Assembly (NCBI GenBank): GCA_025267735.1
Contig: CM046311.1
Location: 28,563,399-28,627,398 of the forward strand
DNA from: Mactra quadrangularis
Lineage: Eukaryota; Mollusca; Bivalvia; Venerida; Mactridae
Reading direction: 5' to 3'
Length of the DNA stretch: 64,000 bases
Under the pieces are notes generated by a model. It had not been told where the DNA came from and made no database searches. It saw only the letters and a program-made list of their open reading frames with translations. This document shows positions 10,220-21,884 of the stretch, piece after piece (position 1 is the stretch's first letter; each line of letters opens with the position of its first letter). A program made the position numbers and the translations under genes.

Positions 10220-12691
10220 ATGCTACGGTTTGAAGAAGTAAACAGTGGAAATTCTGCCTCGAGTGAATCTTTTAATTCATGTTGTGTTAGTAAAGAAGAC
10301 AAACTCTAATTTAAACTCCACAACGCGTTTCGACTTTCATTCATTTTCAATAAGCGGGTGCATTTTGGAGGTATGAAAGACAGGAAAATCTGTGTTCTAG
10401 AATTCTTTATTGAGCATTCTAATCGAAAAATATAACCTGTAAACTACAACTTTCTGAAATATTTTGATCATGACATCAGTAATTGTTGTCATATGCTTAT
10501 TTGAAGTACGACTGTCAGGGGTACAAATTTTGCCATGAAATGTTCGTTATGCTAACTTTCAATTGTCGCTTACCCTAAATAGTTGCTATATTACTCATTT
10601 AAAAATTTTCCCTAACATAAACAAAGTGTCAATCTTCAGAAAATTAAGAAAGATATTCGTACTGAATAATAATATTCAATTGCCATATGCTAGATCAAAC
10701 TCAGTACAATCTGGTCCAAAGAAAATTGTAATCGATATGAGTGTAATAAATCATAATTTTATGTCTGGATATTCCACGTTTATAATTCCATTTAAATATT
10801 ACACTGGAACCTTAAAAGGATAGTGTGTGATTGAAGAATTGCTCTTATATGGGATTTTTCACAAGATTTTTTTCAAAAAAGCTACCAAAATGTCGCCGGA
10901 ATGTTCGTTACCAAAAGTATGTAATTTGTTTTCTCAAACTTTCTATATATAGGTTCACATTGCTTTTGCTCTGTTTAAGCCATCGACGATTTATATTTCT
11001 GAATTCCTGCCCTTGATTTCACAAGAAAAGAAAAAAAAACATGAAATGTCCGTTACTAATCTTGACATGTTCGTAACTAATCATTCATTGGTGTATCACT
11101 GCAAATAGAATACTGCCATGAATAGGATTTGTACTCTGCTAAGACGTGTAATTATTTCCCTTCTAGTTTTACTCTCCGATACATTTTTCTGAAACTGACT
11201 AAAGACAGGATGAGACAATTTAATTGGTTGGGCTTACAAAAATATGAAACGAAATGAAGGTGTCGTATAATAAATACGATTTCAAAAGAAACCATGCTTA
11301 AGCTAACTTTAGATATTGGTAAAAAGTGAAAATAAGGAACGAATTATATACTTAAATTGAAGAAACAACTTAATTTTATGTTAGACTGGTACGGTGAATC
11401 GTTAATGCTGCTGACATGTTCGTTACATTGTCGTAACGAACATGTCATACTTTTGTCATGGCTTATATTTTGAACATATACTATGCATCCAATAAAACAT
11501 ACTATATATTCAAATTTCACTCCAATATCAAATGATTTAGCAAAACAAAATTGAGAAAATCAATTTAAGCAAATTTGTGGCGTAAAGATAATAACCTTAC
11601 TACCGTATTGCGAGATCTCCGTTTATTTTCTACAAAGCGGCAGTTGACCTTCTCTGTAAGCTTTATCGGGGGTGAAATCGTCAAGTTTAATGAAATCATG
11701 TATAAAGAGATTTAAAAACTGAACTTAAACCGCCAAAAACACGCAGTATGTAAATTTCAGTCACGAACATGTCAGTAACGGACACTTCAAATTAGGAGCT
11801 ATTACTTGATTATCCTTCAGTAATTTCAAAAGAATATAAAGTTAACATGTTCTTTTGAGATAATACGCAGCATTACTCATTTCAAGGTAAGTTAATGACT
11901 CTCTAATAGTATGGTATTTTAGAAACTTAAGGTAACGAACATGTCAATTAAAAGTCAATTTAGGGTGAGTAATAACTTTAAACTTGTATACTGTCTAAAA
12001 TACTTAAATTCTTAACAAGAATTGAGCATTATGTAATATTATAAGACTAACGTCTATGAAAATAACCAAACCGATACAATTTGATGTGTTATTCTTTGAA
12101 ATGCTGCCTGTAAAAACTTAGTAACGTACATTTCCGGAAAATTTGATTTCTAAAAACCAGACTTTCAATGAGGTTGAAAGTCAATTAACAATAGAAAGTT
12201 GTTGGGAAATACATTTGGCTTATGACTATAAGCTTTCAGTTACTAAATAACCATAACAAAAATTGGTCTAAATTGCTTTGTTTAATTTCTACGCATGTTT
12301 AAAGACACAGCGTATTGATCGGCGACAGTAACGAACATGTAAAAAATCAACTTTATTCATTGAAATTTTCGCAAATTTGATGAGATAATACTTTTTATAA
12401 ACCATGCAGTTGAAGGTCTACTGCTATAGCATATTTTAGGTTGATTATCCAAACTTTATATCGTAAGGGACAGAGAGAATAGACCGGCGACACCACTTGA
12501 ACCCGCTTATTGAAAATGAATCTTTATTGGCCTTCTTCAGGTGGTTAACAATAAATAACAATTGATTCTTGTCAGATTTCATTGATACTTACACGAGGCT
12601 AAGCAAACAAGTGTAAACTATTTGCTGCGCATTACATCTCCAAAGCCCCCGAGGCTGATTTTCCAATGCTTTCATCTTGAAACCGTAGCAT
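10220..12691. mobile_element. 2.47-kb inverted-repeat element carrying dispersed GTAACGAACATGTC motifs
   Basis: The left end ATGCTACGGTTTGAAGAAG and right end (inverse) ATGCTACGGTTTCAAGATG extend as imperfect terminal repeats through GCCTCGAG / GCCTCGGG, about 45 bp. A second, perfect 21-bp inverted repeat lies inside (10339-10359 and 12501-12521; half begins ATTCATTTTCAATAAGCGGG). No ORF over 90 codons is convincing. The near-terminal stretch 12590-12680, read minus, resembles 35772-35870 in the 4910-bp element (GATGT-ATG-GCA and TGCTTAGCCTCG landmarks), so the two families look related. It interrupts the outer element's left terminal repeat. Confidence 0.6.
10537..12340. repeat. Dispersed motif array, consensus GTAACGAACATGTC
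   Basis: At least ten matches occur in both orientations: 10537, 10899, 11043, 11064, 11413, 11432, 11762, 11775, 11931, 12121 and 12327. Variants include GACATGTTCGTTAC, GTAACGGACACTTC and GTAACGTACATTTC. The pair at 11413-11445 is an inverted dimer. Spacing is irregular, from about 10 to 360 bp. The last site sits in CGGCGACAGTAACGAACATG. Dispersed conserved sites inside a transposon suggest a protein-binding site; that is inference. Confidence 0.75.
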
Positions 12692-12783
12692 TTTAGTGGG
12701 GTCGATAAGTGTCATTTTTCACGACAATCTTTCACTTTGTGATCAAGGCGGTGAACGTTCTCCAGTGTATCAAAACAAGAAAA

Positions 12784-12804
12784 ATGGCCGCCATACCAAA
12801 AAAG
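12784..12804 (+). other. Start-codon mini-exon inside the left terminal repeat of copy 1
   Basis: ATG (12784) is followed by GCC GCC ATA CCA AAA AAG and then a donor-like GTAGGT. A pyrimidine-rich acceptor TTTCTTGTTTCAG closes the terminal repeat at 13233. After splicing, the frame meets a stop within three codons (CAT CCG TAG), so this end appears dead. The opposite terminal repeat has the equivalent ATG with a better donor (GTAAGT) and a longer open continuation; see 35322-35841 in copy 2. Confidence 0.4.
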
Positions 12805-13604
12805 GTAGGTTTTTCTTTAATATCTTCTTTAAATGACTTCCTCTGATAAAAAAGTATCTACCAGAACACGCTACTCACTTTCTGGAACACATCGATGTGT
12901 GATTTATTGTATAAAGTCAAATAGTTTTGAAGTTATGCGGAACCTAGGATTCGAATCGACGATATTCTCCCAACTATTCAGAAGATAGACTGGAGATTTT
13001 CCTTTAAGTTTTCAATTTTCTCCTAAAATACAAGTCTTTATATAATTATTTTTTAGCAGTAGTTGTATTTTTGTATACTAAATATGTATTATTGCTGCCA
13101 GCATCTATCAGAATGCTTTGAACACAAAACTTAATTTTATTTCAAAATGATAGACTGGAGTTACAAAAAAAAGATGGATAGACTGGAGACCCAATTTTGT
13201 ACAACATCTGATAATTACGTTTTCTTGTTTCAGCATCCGTAGAAAGATGTTTTGGAAGACTTATTAGGTCATTTGTTATTAAAATAAAAAAGGAAATTGT
13301 GAAAAGTAAGATTGTTTTACATGAGTTATAGTTTCACACAAACTATTTTATACAATGCATATATAAGCTATTGTGCTGGTCAATCCAGCGTCAATAGCAT
13401 GGGTAAGAGTGTGTGTGCGTTTAATGTCTACAATTTATTATACGGCGTACAAAAACGTGTTTTGGTAAACATAAATGAGACCATTCATTTCAGAGGTAGG
13501 CAGTATTGAAAATAAAATTTGTGTAATTCATTCACCGTGAAATTGTTCCTGCTTTGACAGTTGAGAATAAAAGAATTTTATGTAACTATTCCCCGGTTTT
13601 TTCC

Positions 13605-13664
13605 ACTGGGTTTAACGACGTGTCAACACAATTTTAGGTCATTTTACGGCATCCAGCGCACCCC
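13605..13664 (-). repeat. SINE family B fragment inside copy 1
   Basis: Carries the distal landmarks of family B in minus orientation: GGGTTTAACGACGTGTCAAC, TTTTACGGCATCCAGCGCAC. A fuller copy is at 15075-15312, and the mirror copy in element 2 is at 39270-39330. Confidence 0.6.
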
Positions 13665-13669
13665 AGTTA

Positions 13670-15068
13670 CACACATGGTCGAACTTAAATCGGTCCTCAA
13701 TCGGTTTATAATTTCTCTAATCTGATCGGATGTTATCGGTAACTGCATTTCAGACTCTGCGAGTAACCGGGTATCGGCGATGGAGATCGGTGATATATCG
13801 GTTGTTCGTTTTTTTCCATGTTTAGAACGGAACCGACGAACACCGATTTAGCACCGACATATCCGATTAACTGCCGATTTATCACTTATCACAAGCTATA
13901 GGGGAAAGATGAGTCTCATTGGTGAAAACTTACTGTCTTTTCCTAGCGGTGATTCATATTTGTACAACGATAGCTTATCAGAGGCATATCGGTGATATCG
14001 ATCATATACAGCTTGTCAATAATTTGAATGTTTCTACGATCGAGAATTTTAATCCCAAAACATCCCAATCGTTTTTTCACCAATGAAACTCGTCTTTTCC
14101 CTATAAAATGTGTTAGAAATATATCGACCGCTAATCGGAGACGTCGGTACTAAATCGGTGTTCTTCGGTTCCTCTATTAACGGGGAAAAACAAAACTCGA
14201 TCTTTCACCGGTAACTATGTGTAACTGGGCCCTTAGGGTCCGATTACACATGGGGATCGGGGAAAGATCGGTTTTTCGTTTTTCCAGTAAAGAACGGAAC
14301 CAAAGAACATGGATCTTTCAACGACGTCTCCTACTTGCCGCCGATTTATCACTTATCGCATGCTATTGGGAAAAGACGAGTTTCATCGGTGAAAACTAAC
14401 CCTCATTTCCTATCGGTGATTTATATTTGTACTTCGGTAGCTTATCAGAGGCATATTTGTGAAATCGATCATAGACAGCTTGTCAATCGGTAATTCGTTT
14501 GAAATTTTCAACGATCCTGAATTTTAAACATTTTTAACATCCCGTTTTCTTTTCGCCGACCAAACTCATCTTTTTTCATAAGCATGTGATAAGTGATGTG
14601 TCGGTCTCTAATTGGAGATGTCAATGCTTAATCGTTGTTCGTTGGTTCCGCTATTAACGATGAAAAACAACAAACGATCTTTACGGCCCGATTACACATT
14701 TGGATCGGGGATAGATCGGTTGTTCGTTTTTTTTCCAGAGAGAATGGAACCGACGAACGCCGATCTATCAAAGTTCTACGTCTCTGATTAGCCAAAGAAT
14801 AATCACTCACCACAAGCTTTGGTAAAAGCGAGTTTCATGGTTAAAAACTTACTGATGGGATTTCAAAATGTTTAAAAAAAAAATATCGGTAAAAATTCAA
14901 ACGAATTAACGATTGGCAAGTTGTTCATGACCAATATCACCGATATATGAATCTGATAAGATGGAAAAAAATAAACAATCGGCGATACCTGGTTACGCAA
15001 AAATTCTGAAATGCAGTTACCGATGCCAACCGATTAGTTAAAAGACATATTTTGCCGATCGAGGACCA
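13670..15068. repeat. Cluster of inverted ATCGGT/ACCGAT repeat units in copy 1
   Basis: About 1.4 kb made of repeated, alternately oriented segments. Common words are GATCGGGGAAAGATCGG, GGAACCGACGAACACCGAT, TTATCACTTATCACAAGCTA, AAAGACGAGTTTCATCGGTG and GCTTATCAGAGGCATAT. The ends show matching inverted sequence: AAATCGGTCCTC near 13690 and GCCGATCGAGGACC near 15053. It lies between two SINE B segments, so the cluster may be an element that inserted into or beside the SINE. The 60-70 codon open frames on both strands are products of these repeats. Confidence 0.7.
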
Positions 15069-15074
15069 ACTTAT

Positions 15075-15312
15075 TTATTTATTTTGGAGTTAACGCCGTA
15101 TCAACACAATTTAGGTCATTTCACGGCGTCCAGCGCACCTAACCTAGCTTTCCTGGACCATTGTCTATAACCAGTACTCACTTACCCTTCCACAAGGCCG
15201 GAAACTTCTCCATATTATCTAATCAATGGAAGAAAATCGACATTGTTGTCAAATTTTCATGGAAGGGTATAACCTCCCCGGGTGGGATTCGAACCCTTTG
15301 TGTAACCGGGGT
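15075..15312 (-). repeat. tRNA-derived SINE, family B, inside copy 1
   Basis: Minus orientation. The tRNA T-arm-like box appears as GGGATTCGAACCC (reverse of GGGTTCGAATCCC), followed by TCATGGAAGGGTATAACCTC, CCTTCCACAAGGCCGGAAAC, TAGCTTTCCTGGACCATTGT and CGTCCAGCGCACC. Other copies: 37617-37858, 50459-50670, 52508-52785 and 63366-63558. Confidence 0.8.
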
Positions 15313-15679
15313 GTTAACTAATGAAGGAAAATAACTGAACCTCGACATTGATGGTAAATGCGTTGGAATAAAGTATCATTTATCTTTTAATAACATTTTC
15401 ATTCCTTCCGACTTTTATGGATTACCATCAACACTGTGTTGATTTTTTTTGCATACCCAAGTTTTCCTATCCTTCTCTATTCTGTGATTAGTATATAAAA
15501 AGTGTTATTTTCTACGTTCAATTATTTCAGGATATGAGCAAGACAAGAACATCAAATAGCCGCTTCAGCTGAAAATATACTTTGAGAAAGAAAAATCGAC
15601 TTAGTGCAGTTTTTGGAAGCTCGATAAGCACTCAACTGATAAATACTTGAAAGAAATCTTATAAAGTCTATCTACTATC

Positions 15680-15960
15680 AACTGCGTGTAAACGACAGAA
15701 AACCCTATTTGAATCACCGCCATCGTTCAGATTTGATAAAGCAGAAAAATCTGACAATTCGGTAACTGATCAAGGTGAAGCAGGGGATGATTTGAACAAT
15801 ATCAATTCTAGTACCGATTCTGTTGAAGACAATATGACAGATGTAGAATTACTATATGTAATACTGACTCGGATTTTGATACTTTTAATATGGCATTCGA
15901 AAACAATATCTATTTTCCTCCATGTCGCCCTTAAAAAGAGAACATGCTTGAATTGATTCA
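15680..15960 (+). pseudogene. Decayed acidic ORF within copy 1
   Basis: Reading + from about 15680, a frame gives Lys/Arg-rich then acidic sequence including FRFDKAEKSDNS and STDSVEDNMTDVELL. A single-base frame change near 15860 leads to TDSDFDTFNMAFENN and a stop. The composition (Ser/Asp/Glu-rich, no AT-rich junk residues) suggests a former coding exon. A splice-acceptor-like ATTATTTCAG lies upstream at about 15531. The mirror copy is at 36974-37254. No transposase domain could be recognised; the opposite-strand open frame at 15770-15961 is probably its shadow. Confidence 0.4.
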
Positions 15961-16021
15961 CTTTGAATTTCTTCCATGGGAATATAAGTTAGTTCTCTAT
16001 TCAATCAGGGCTTTTATATAA

Positions 16022-16484
16022 CAGGGATTTGTAACGATAAGTAAATGTAATTGATTTTCATCAAATTTCACTGTCGTCGCTATTATTTCGGCCAATACGG
16101 AAAACAAGTATAACAAGTTAAAATAAAGATATTCACATGAAATTTTGTACCAGTACCATTCAAAGTGACATGAATGTTAGAAAAAATGTGTTTCTAGATT
16201 ATTTTGAGATAATAACGCTCACAGACTGTTTCACAAAATAATGCATTTTCCCGCCGATCTGCCATTTATAGCCCCTTTTTACATACCTAAAGTCATAATT
16301 TCGGTCATTATTGTTACAATTTTTTGTCAAAAACTTCAGAAACATTCACAAGTTGCATGGAAGACATGTACAAAAACATGAATCAAATTTTTTAGCTCTG
16401 AAATAGTTTGTACAGCCAGCTTCAGTCAGTTATAGACAGTGACGACCGAGAAAATTGAAAAAAGCACTTCGTTACAAATCCCTG
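16022..16484. repeat. Nested hAT-like MITE, CAGGGATTTGTAACGA termini
   Basis: The left end CAGGGATTTGTAACGA and right end TCGTTACAAATCCCTG are perfect inverted repeats. The 8-bp flanks TTATATAA and TTATATAG match at seven positions, the hAT signature. It sits inside the 4910-bp element, and the same insertion is present in copy 2 (36450-36912), so it entered before the two copies separated. The element at 57539-57781 has related termini. Confidence 0.85.
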
Positions 16485-17658
16485 TTATATAGAATCCCTG
16501 ATTCAATCCATCCGGGTAAAATCTGACTTTAATTTGGTTTTCACATTTGATACTTGTTCATAATTATAAAAAAGACAGGTTTTGTTTTTACATTTTATTC
16601 ATCTAACAAAATATTTTTAAAATAATTATTCTAAGAGTTTTTTATATTACATGTACATATGTGGATTATATTTTTTTTAATTTGAGCCGTAATAGTTTAC
16701 ACCTTGATCTAAAAATATTTATAACGTGGGACCCCAATATATAAACACTACTATAGCGTAAATAGATTTTTTTCATATACATGTATTTGAATTAGAGACC
16801 AAGTGTTTTAATCAATGTCTAGAACATGACCATATTATTTTGTTATTGAATGCAAATGGTTTATAGTGAAATGATTTGTGTTCAGTGAGCTGAACAGTAA
16901 ATACACGTAAAATAAGTACACTATAAGACTAGTTGGCCCACAATATTTGGAAGTACATTAGCTTCTCAGTGGCAATTCCACGTGTTGATAATGTAAAATA
17001 TGCGACGGTGTCAAGAAGAAGATAGTAAAGAATCTGCAGCATGTTGAGTCATTTTCCCATTATTCTTATTCGAGGCTAAGCAGAAAACTGTACTACTTGA
17101 TGCACATCTCCGACGCCAGATTTATACTATTTGCAAACTTGCTGGATAACCTCTGTGCTTGTCTGAAACAAGAAACCATAATTATTAGTTGTTGTACAAA
17201 ATTGTGTCTCCAGTCTATCCATCATTTTTTGCATCTCCAGTCTATCATTTTTAAATAAAAGTAAGTTTTGTGTTTAAAACTTCCTGTTTGATGCTGGCAG
17301 CTATAAGACAGATTTTGTATACAAAAATACAACTATAGCTTTAACAATAATCATCCAAAACCATGAATTTAGAAAGAAAATTGAAAATTAAATTAAAAAA
17401 CTCCAGTCTATCATAATGAATAGTTGGGAGAATTTCATCAACTCGAATCCTAGGTTCCGCATATTTTCAAAACTATTGGACTATATACAATAAACCACGT
17501 ACCGTCGTGTTCCGGAAAGTGAGTAGCGTGTTCTGGTACATAAGTTTTTATCAGAGGAAGCCATTTAAAGAAGATATTAAAGAAAAACTTACCTTTTTTG
17601 GTTTGGCGCCATTTTTTCTTGTTTTGATACACTGGAGAACGTTCACCGCCTTGGTGAT

Positions 17659-20600
17659 ACAAGCACCAAATTTGGTATAGTGGTTGTACATAATGTGTAG
17701 ATTACAAAAAGCACGATTTCCAAAACCAAATTCAAAATGGCCGCCTTTTTTTCAAGATGGCCGCCGATTTTAGGGATTTTTGTCCTTTTCATAGTAAATA
17801 GCAATTTTTTTATTATTTTTATTAACGTATTTATCAAAATAATTTCAATATTTTATAACTAATAAACAATTCTGTAAAATTCTTTAAAAAATCCATTTAA
17901 TGGCCGTCAATTCAAAATGGCGGCCATTATAAGACGCCAAAATATTTTATACACTAACGCTCATTCTCGTATAAAATTCATTGCATTTAATTGATTTAGA
18001 ACATTTCTCATTTATAAGAATATATCTCAACGTAAAACCAGTGCATCTGGTGACATCACTACAGTGAAACATAGACATCCGGCACGGTTTCGGATCGAAA
18101 ACATAACATATATGACCTCCTGTGCTTTGATTCTCAGCATGTAGATCAGTGTCAGTTTATAGTATGCTGTATTGGTACAGAATATCTTTCTTTGTTTGTA
18201 TGCCGTTAAACTAAAACAGTTTTCCGTAAATTATATTAAAGTGTGCCAAATGCTATCTTAACGGCTCCTTTTATATTATACAACTATCGTCAGTCGACGT
18301 GGAGGAGCCAATGTGAACAGGGGTTACCACAATGGTGTACAGCTCACACGGAATTCAAATAATACTGAATGAACTATTGGGTTAGATGTAGGATATTCTT
18401 TCCATTGACACACATTTCGGAGTAATGATCCCAGACTGCTTTGAATTTAATTCAGTGGCGTTAGCATCAATTAGTTCAAATCAGAAATAAATCCGTTATC
18501 ATCCATGACTACGGTTTGAATCCAAACTACTTTTTAACATATTCAGAACGCACTACATGTCTCAGTAGCTACATAACTATTTTTGTCAGTACCCAACCGA
18601 TTTTCTTCTTCTGTAAATGTGTGGCCAAGATATTTAAAAGTATATAACGATAGTTGTATTACATATCTCAATGAGCTTTTACGGCAAAGCAGTAAAAATA
18701 TGCACTATAAAGCGGAAAATGTCTACAAAATCCATTATGTATTTCTATAACAACCGATTTGAAGAAATGCTGCTGTCTCTATCAGACGCATACGAAGTTC
18801 AAGTCTCCCCCAAATTGTTAGAAGCTAAAATGAATATTCTATATTAAATTTAGATTGTTTTTAGGTTTAATCCATCTTTGCTAGACGATGGAGCTGATAT
18901 AAATGAATCTTTGTAATGCAATAGTGCAAATTATCACAAAACTTCCTTCATCAAAGATTACTACATGTATTTACAAATTTGAACATGCTATAAAACGAGC
19001 AGCCTAACAGAATAGACATTTGTAGCCACACAACCAGCAAACTACACAGGTCAGAAATATCAGCTGGCCAATACTTTTCAGACTACGATCATAATACTTG
19101 ACAATCAACCGATGCAATTTTATTTATGGATTCTTTCTCGTACATTCTTTTATTTAGACAGCATAAAGGGCATTTGGATTAAATGCTATCAAAGATTTGA
19201 TTACACAGTTGCATGCGTATGAATCAAAGTATAAAAGGAGGTACACGTTTTTATTAGTTTTTGTTTTAAATCTGATGTTTACGAGTGCCAATTTGATGCA
19301 AAAGAGAGCGCCATGGAGTAGCAATAAAACGAAATAACCACCAATTGGCAAAAAAGTTGTACGTGGTAGTGACAACAAGATCGAACTACATTGGGTTCTG
19401 ATCTGACAATATACTAACCATGTATTTTGTTATGTTGTGACAATATGTGAGATTTCACTATCAAATGCATCCATCAGTTTTACAATGAAATGAATCCTTG
19501 TAATCACGAAGGATAAGATGCAATCCCCTTTATACTATAAAGCAACAGGCAAAATCTGTTATAATAAAACATGTTGGACTGATGATGTTGAAATAATCAT
19601 GTTTGTATCACTAAAATGTACAGATTTGATAAATCTTAAATTAAGTTTGGCCAGGGTTAGTTAATAAGGTGGTTACCAATACACAAAATGGCGGCTCTGA
19701 AAAATCTAATAGAATGTTGTTCTTTTACGATTTTACTGGTAGTCATTTTATGTAAGTCTTTGAAAAAGCTAAGTCAATATTTACCAGACAGGATCAAAAT
19801 TTTAAAACACTCCAGATTTTTGTCTAAGTTATGTGCGATTAAAACAGTCTTTTAGACAATGTTGCGACGTTAGCTTGTCTTGTCTGCCTAAGAGCAGATA
19901 TCTTATGATGCAAATCCACATACAAAGGCGTCTGTCTATCAACATGTCAATGGTTGTCTTCTAGGCTACATGTATTTTGGGTCAATTGATGGTTATCAAA
20001 ATCAAATCGACTGGCTCTGGTAAAACAATAGCGAATGGTAAGAGCTATTGGCCAACCTTTCACCGATTGCCAAAAGTTGTCGTCAGTTAATCAAATGTTA
20101 TGACAAGAGGGAATGTCATGAGCGATGCAAATGCTATCGAGTCAGTTTTAAATGAACTCGTTTATGTGCTTGCATGTGCAAATAATGAAAACATCACACA
20201 TACTAAACCATCTAATGTGTGCATCCATATAATTATCACAACACTATTTGAACTATCTATACGACCTTGACCTTTAATTGTTAACTTCTAGACATGCATC
20301 GCACATTATTGTTGAAACTTTAGTTTTTATCAAGGATGATAAGACTCCTTGCTTCATTTTCGTAAATTGTGTTAAATTGCTGATAAAATCACTTATACTT
20401 ACTTATACCTTCTCATTTTACTTTGACCTTTGACCTACACAACATGTGGAAAACATTAAGCATAAAAATAGTAAACACTTGATGAAGGCAATCCAATATA
20501 TGTATTCATTTTTCATTGTCAAAATTATAGTCTCAAATAATTTAATTGTTTAATTATTCAATTAGTATTTACGGGGTATTAACATCCTCCTTGGATCAAG

Positions 20601-20930
20601 GTCAAGGTCACGGTAAATGTCATTTTTTGCCTTAATATTTGTCAAAGATTCTCTCAAGTTAATTTGAATTATAACTATTCTCTATTTGCATCTCGAACCC
20701 TACATGATCATTAATATGATTCAAAAATTTTGAAACAACTTTCTCATGTATGTTACCTTTACCATGACCTTGACCTTGACCTTGGAAGTATATCACATGA
20801 TGTAAATCAATGTCTTAACATGGTTAACATTTGTAGAATGCAAAAACACTATAATTCTATCAACCTATAAAACATTTAAAGCGGTGTAAAGAAGTTTAGT
20901 CGCTATGGGTTACTGATTTCTATGCGCATG
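17659..20930. other. Interior of the outer element and adjoining non-coding DNA
   Basis: Repeated AATGGCCGCC / GGCGGCCATT words occur at 17735-17935. The rest is AT-rich, with CCTTGACCTTGACC-type runs near 20590-20780, and has no recognisable exon. The 74-codon minus frame at 19154-19378 contains a hydrophobic stretch but starts at a TTG and has no ATG, so it was not called as a gene. Confidence 0.35.
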
Positions 20931-21108
20931 CGCAGAAACGACGGCCATCTTGAATTTCGAAGTGGAAATCGTGCTTTTTGTGAATGGTAGACCATGCAGG
21001 TCATCTGTGCCAAATTTGGTGCTTGTATCACCAAATGAAAGATTGTTGCAGTTATCGACCCCACTAAATTGTGATGTTTTATTTATGTGGTATTACCACC
21101 GTGAGGCT

Positions 21109-21884
21109 GTAGCAGGGTAATTTTACTTTGATACAGACACCCGTAAGTCCAGCAAGAATGTGTGCTAAACATACATTGTGTTTTATTGTGAAAAGTACTT
21201 GATGAATTCATAGCCAAGGTGCTCCGAATAGATCTTAGTTACATACGGAACATCTCGACCATTTATTGAATGAATAATCTCGGAAGGGTTCGTCCACCAA
21301 TATTACTAGGCTTGCTACATACGCGAAGCAAAGCACATGTGAAGCACGTAACTGTTATACAAAATACTTTTTGTCGTAAACACTTTTAAGTGTTGAAAGG
21401 CTTTGTAAATACACTTCTTATGCTATATATGACTAAATATTGTTCAGCAGATATCACTGAATCGTTCATTCAAATTTATGGACTAAAAAAGACATTTGGA
21501 TTTATTAACATCAACACCGGATTAAGTATTTTGTTTGGGCATGTGCCGAAAAGATAGTTCCAAAATGACGTCTCAATATGTATATTGCTATTCCTAGTAA
21601 CTGGCAGAGGAATTCTGAATGCTCATTGCTACTGGATAAGGAGTTTTCTCAAGAATGCGAACTATCTGTTACTTGTTAAGTTGTATGACATGAAATGGAC
21701 TATAAGGATTTTCTAGCTGTACATGTATAAAGATCTACAAGATTCTTAGTTCAATTACTTTTTTACTTAAAACATTACAAAATAGAACGAAAATCTATCA
21801 GTATTGGAATATATATTTTTATTTATGACGTAAAAAGTCAGCCTACATGACGTCATCACCTCCAAAATAATCAACAGATCAGTT
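21109..21884. other. Non-coding 3' flank of the secreted-protein gene
   Basis: No coding exon was seen. A polyadenylation hexamer for the minus-strand gene (AATAAA, seen as TTTATT at 21818-21823) lies about 62 nt beyond its stop codon. Confidence 0.4.

Larger units (their letters stand above)
12744..17653. mobile_element. 4910-bp DNA transposon, copy 1, with 490-bp terminal inverted repeats
   Basis: It starts CAAGGCGGTGAACGTTCTCC and ends with the reverse complement. The two terminal repeats (12744-13233 and 17164-17653) are similar over about 490 bp with roughly one difference in eight to ten. A 5-bp duplication GTGAT flanks the element (12739-12743, 17654-17658), and the outer element's sequence resumes directly, confirming insertion. 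Copy 2 (35281-40190) has exactly the same length, opposite orientation, and differs at only a few sites where checked. The interior holds an inverted-motif cluster, a SINE, a decayed ORF and a nested hAT MITE. No intact transposase is visible, so it is likely non-autonomous or inactivated. I cannot assign a superfamily. Confidence 0.9.
10180..21108. mobile_element. Outer inverted-repeat element split by two later insertions (inferred)
   Basis: Pieces of one terminal repeat are found at both ends. AGGCTCACGGTGGCAATACC (10180) inverts at 21087-21108. TTTAGTGGGGTCGATAA (12693) inverts near 21050-21066. CAATCTTTCA, then GTGATACAAGCACCAAATTTGG (12727-12743 and 17654-17675), invert at about 21001-21047. 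CAAAAAGCACGATTTCC with AAATTCAAAATGGCCG (17705-17745) invert near 20940-20985. The left repeat is interrupted by the elements at 10220-12691 and 12744-17653, while the right repeat is nearly contiguous. Net length without insertions is about 3.5 kb. No transposase was recognised. The outermost left boundary is the weakest point. Confidence 0.5.

Noticed and set aside
19154..19378. Hydrophobic minus-strand frame as the missing signal-peptide exon of the CCILG gene
   Set aside because: It has no ATG, and the possible donor (CTC|GTAAAC) is phase 0, not the phase 1 required.
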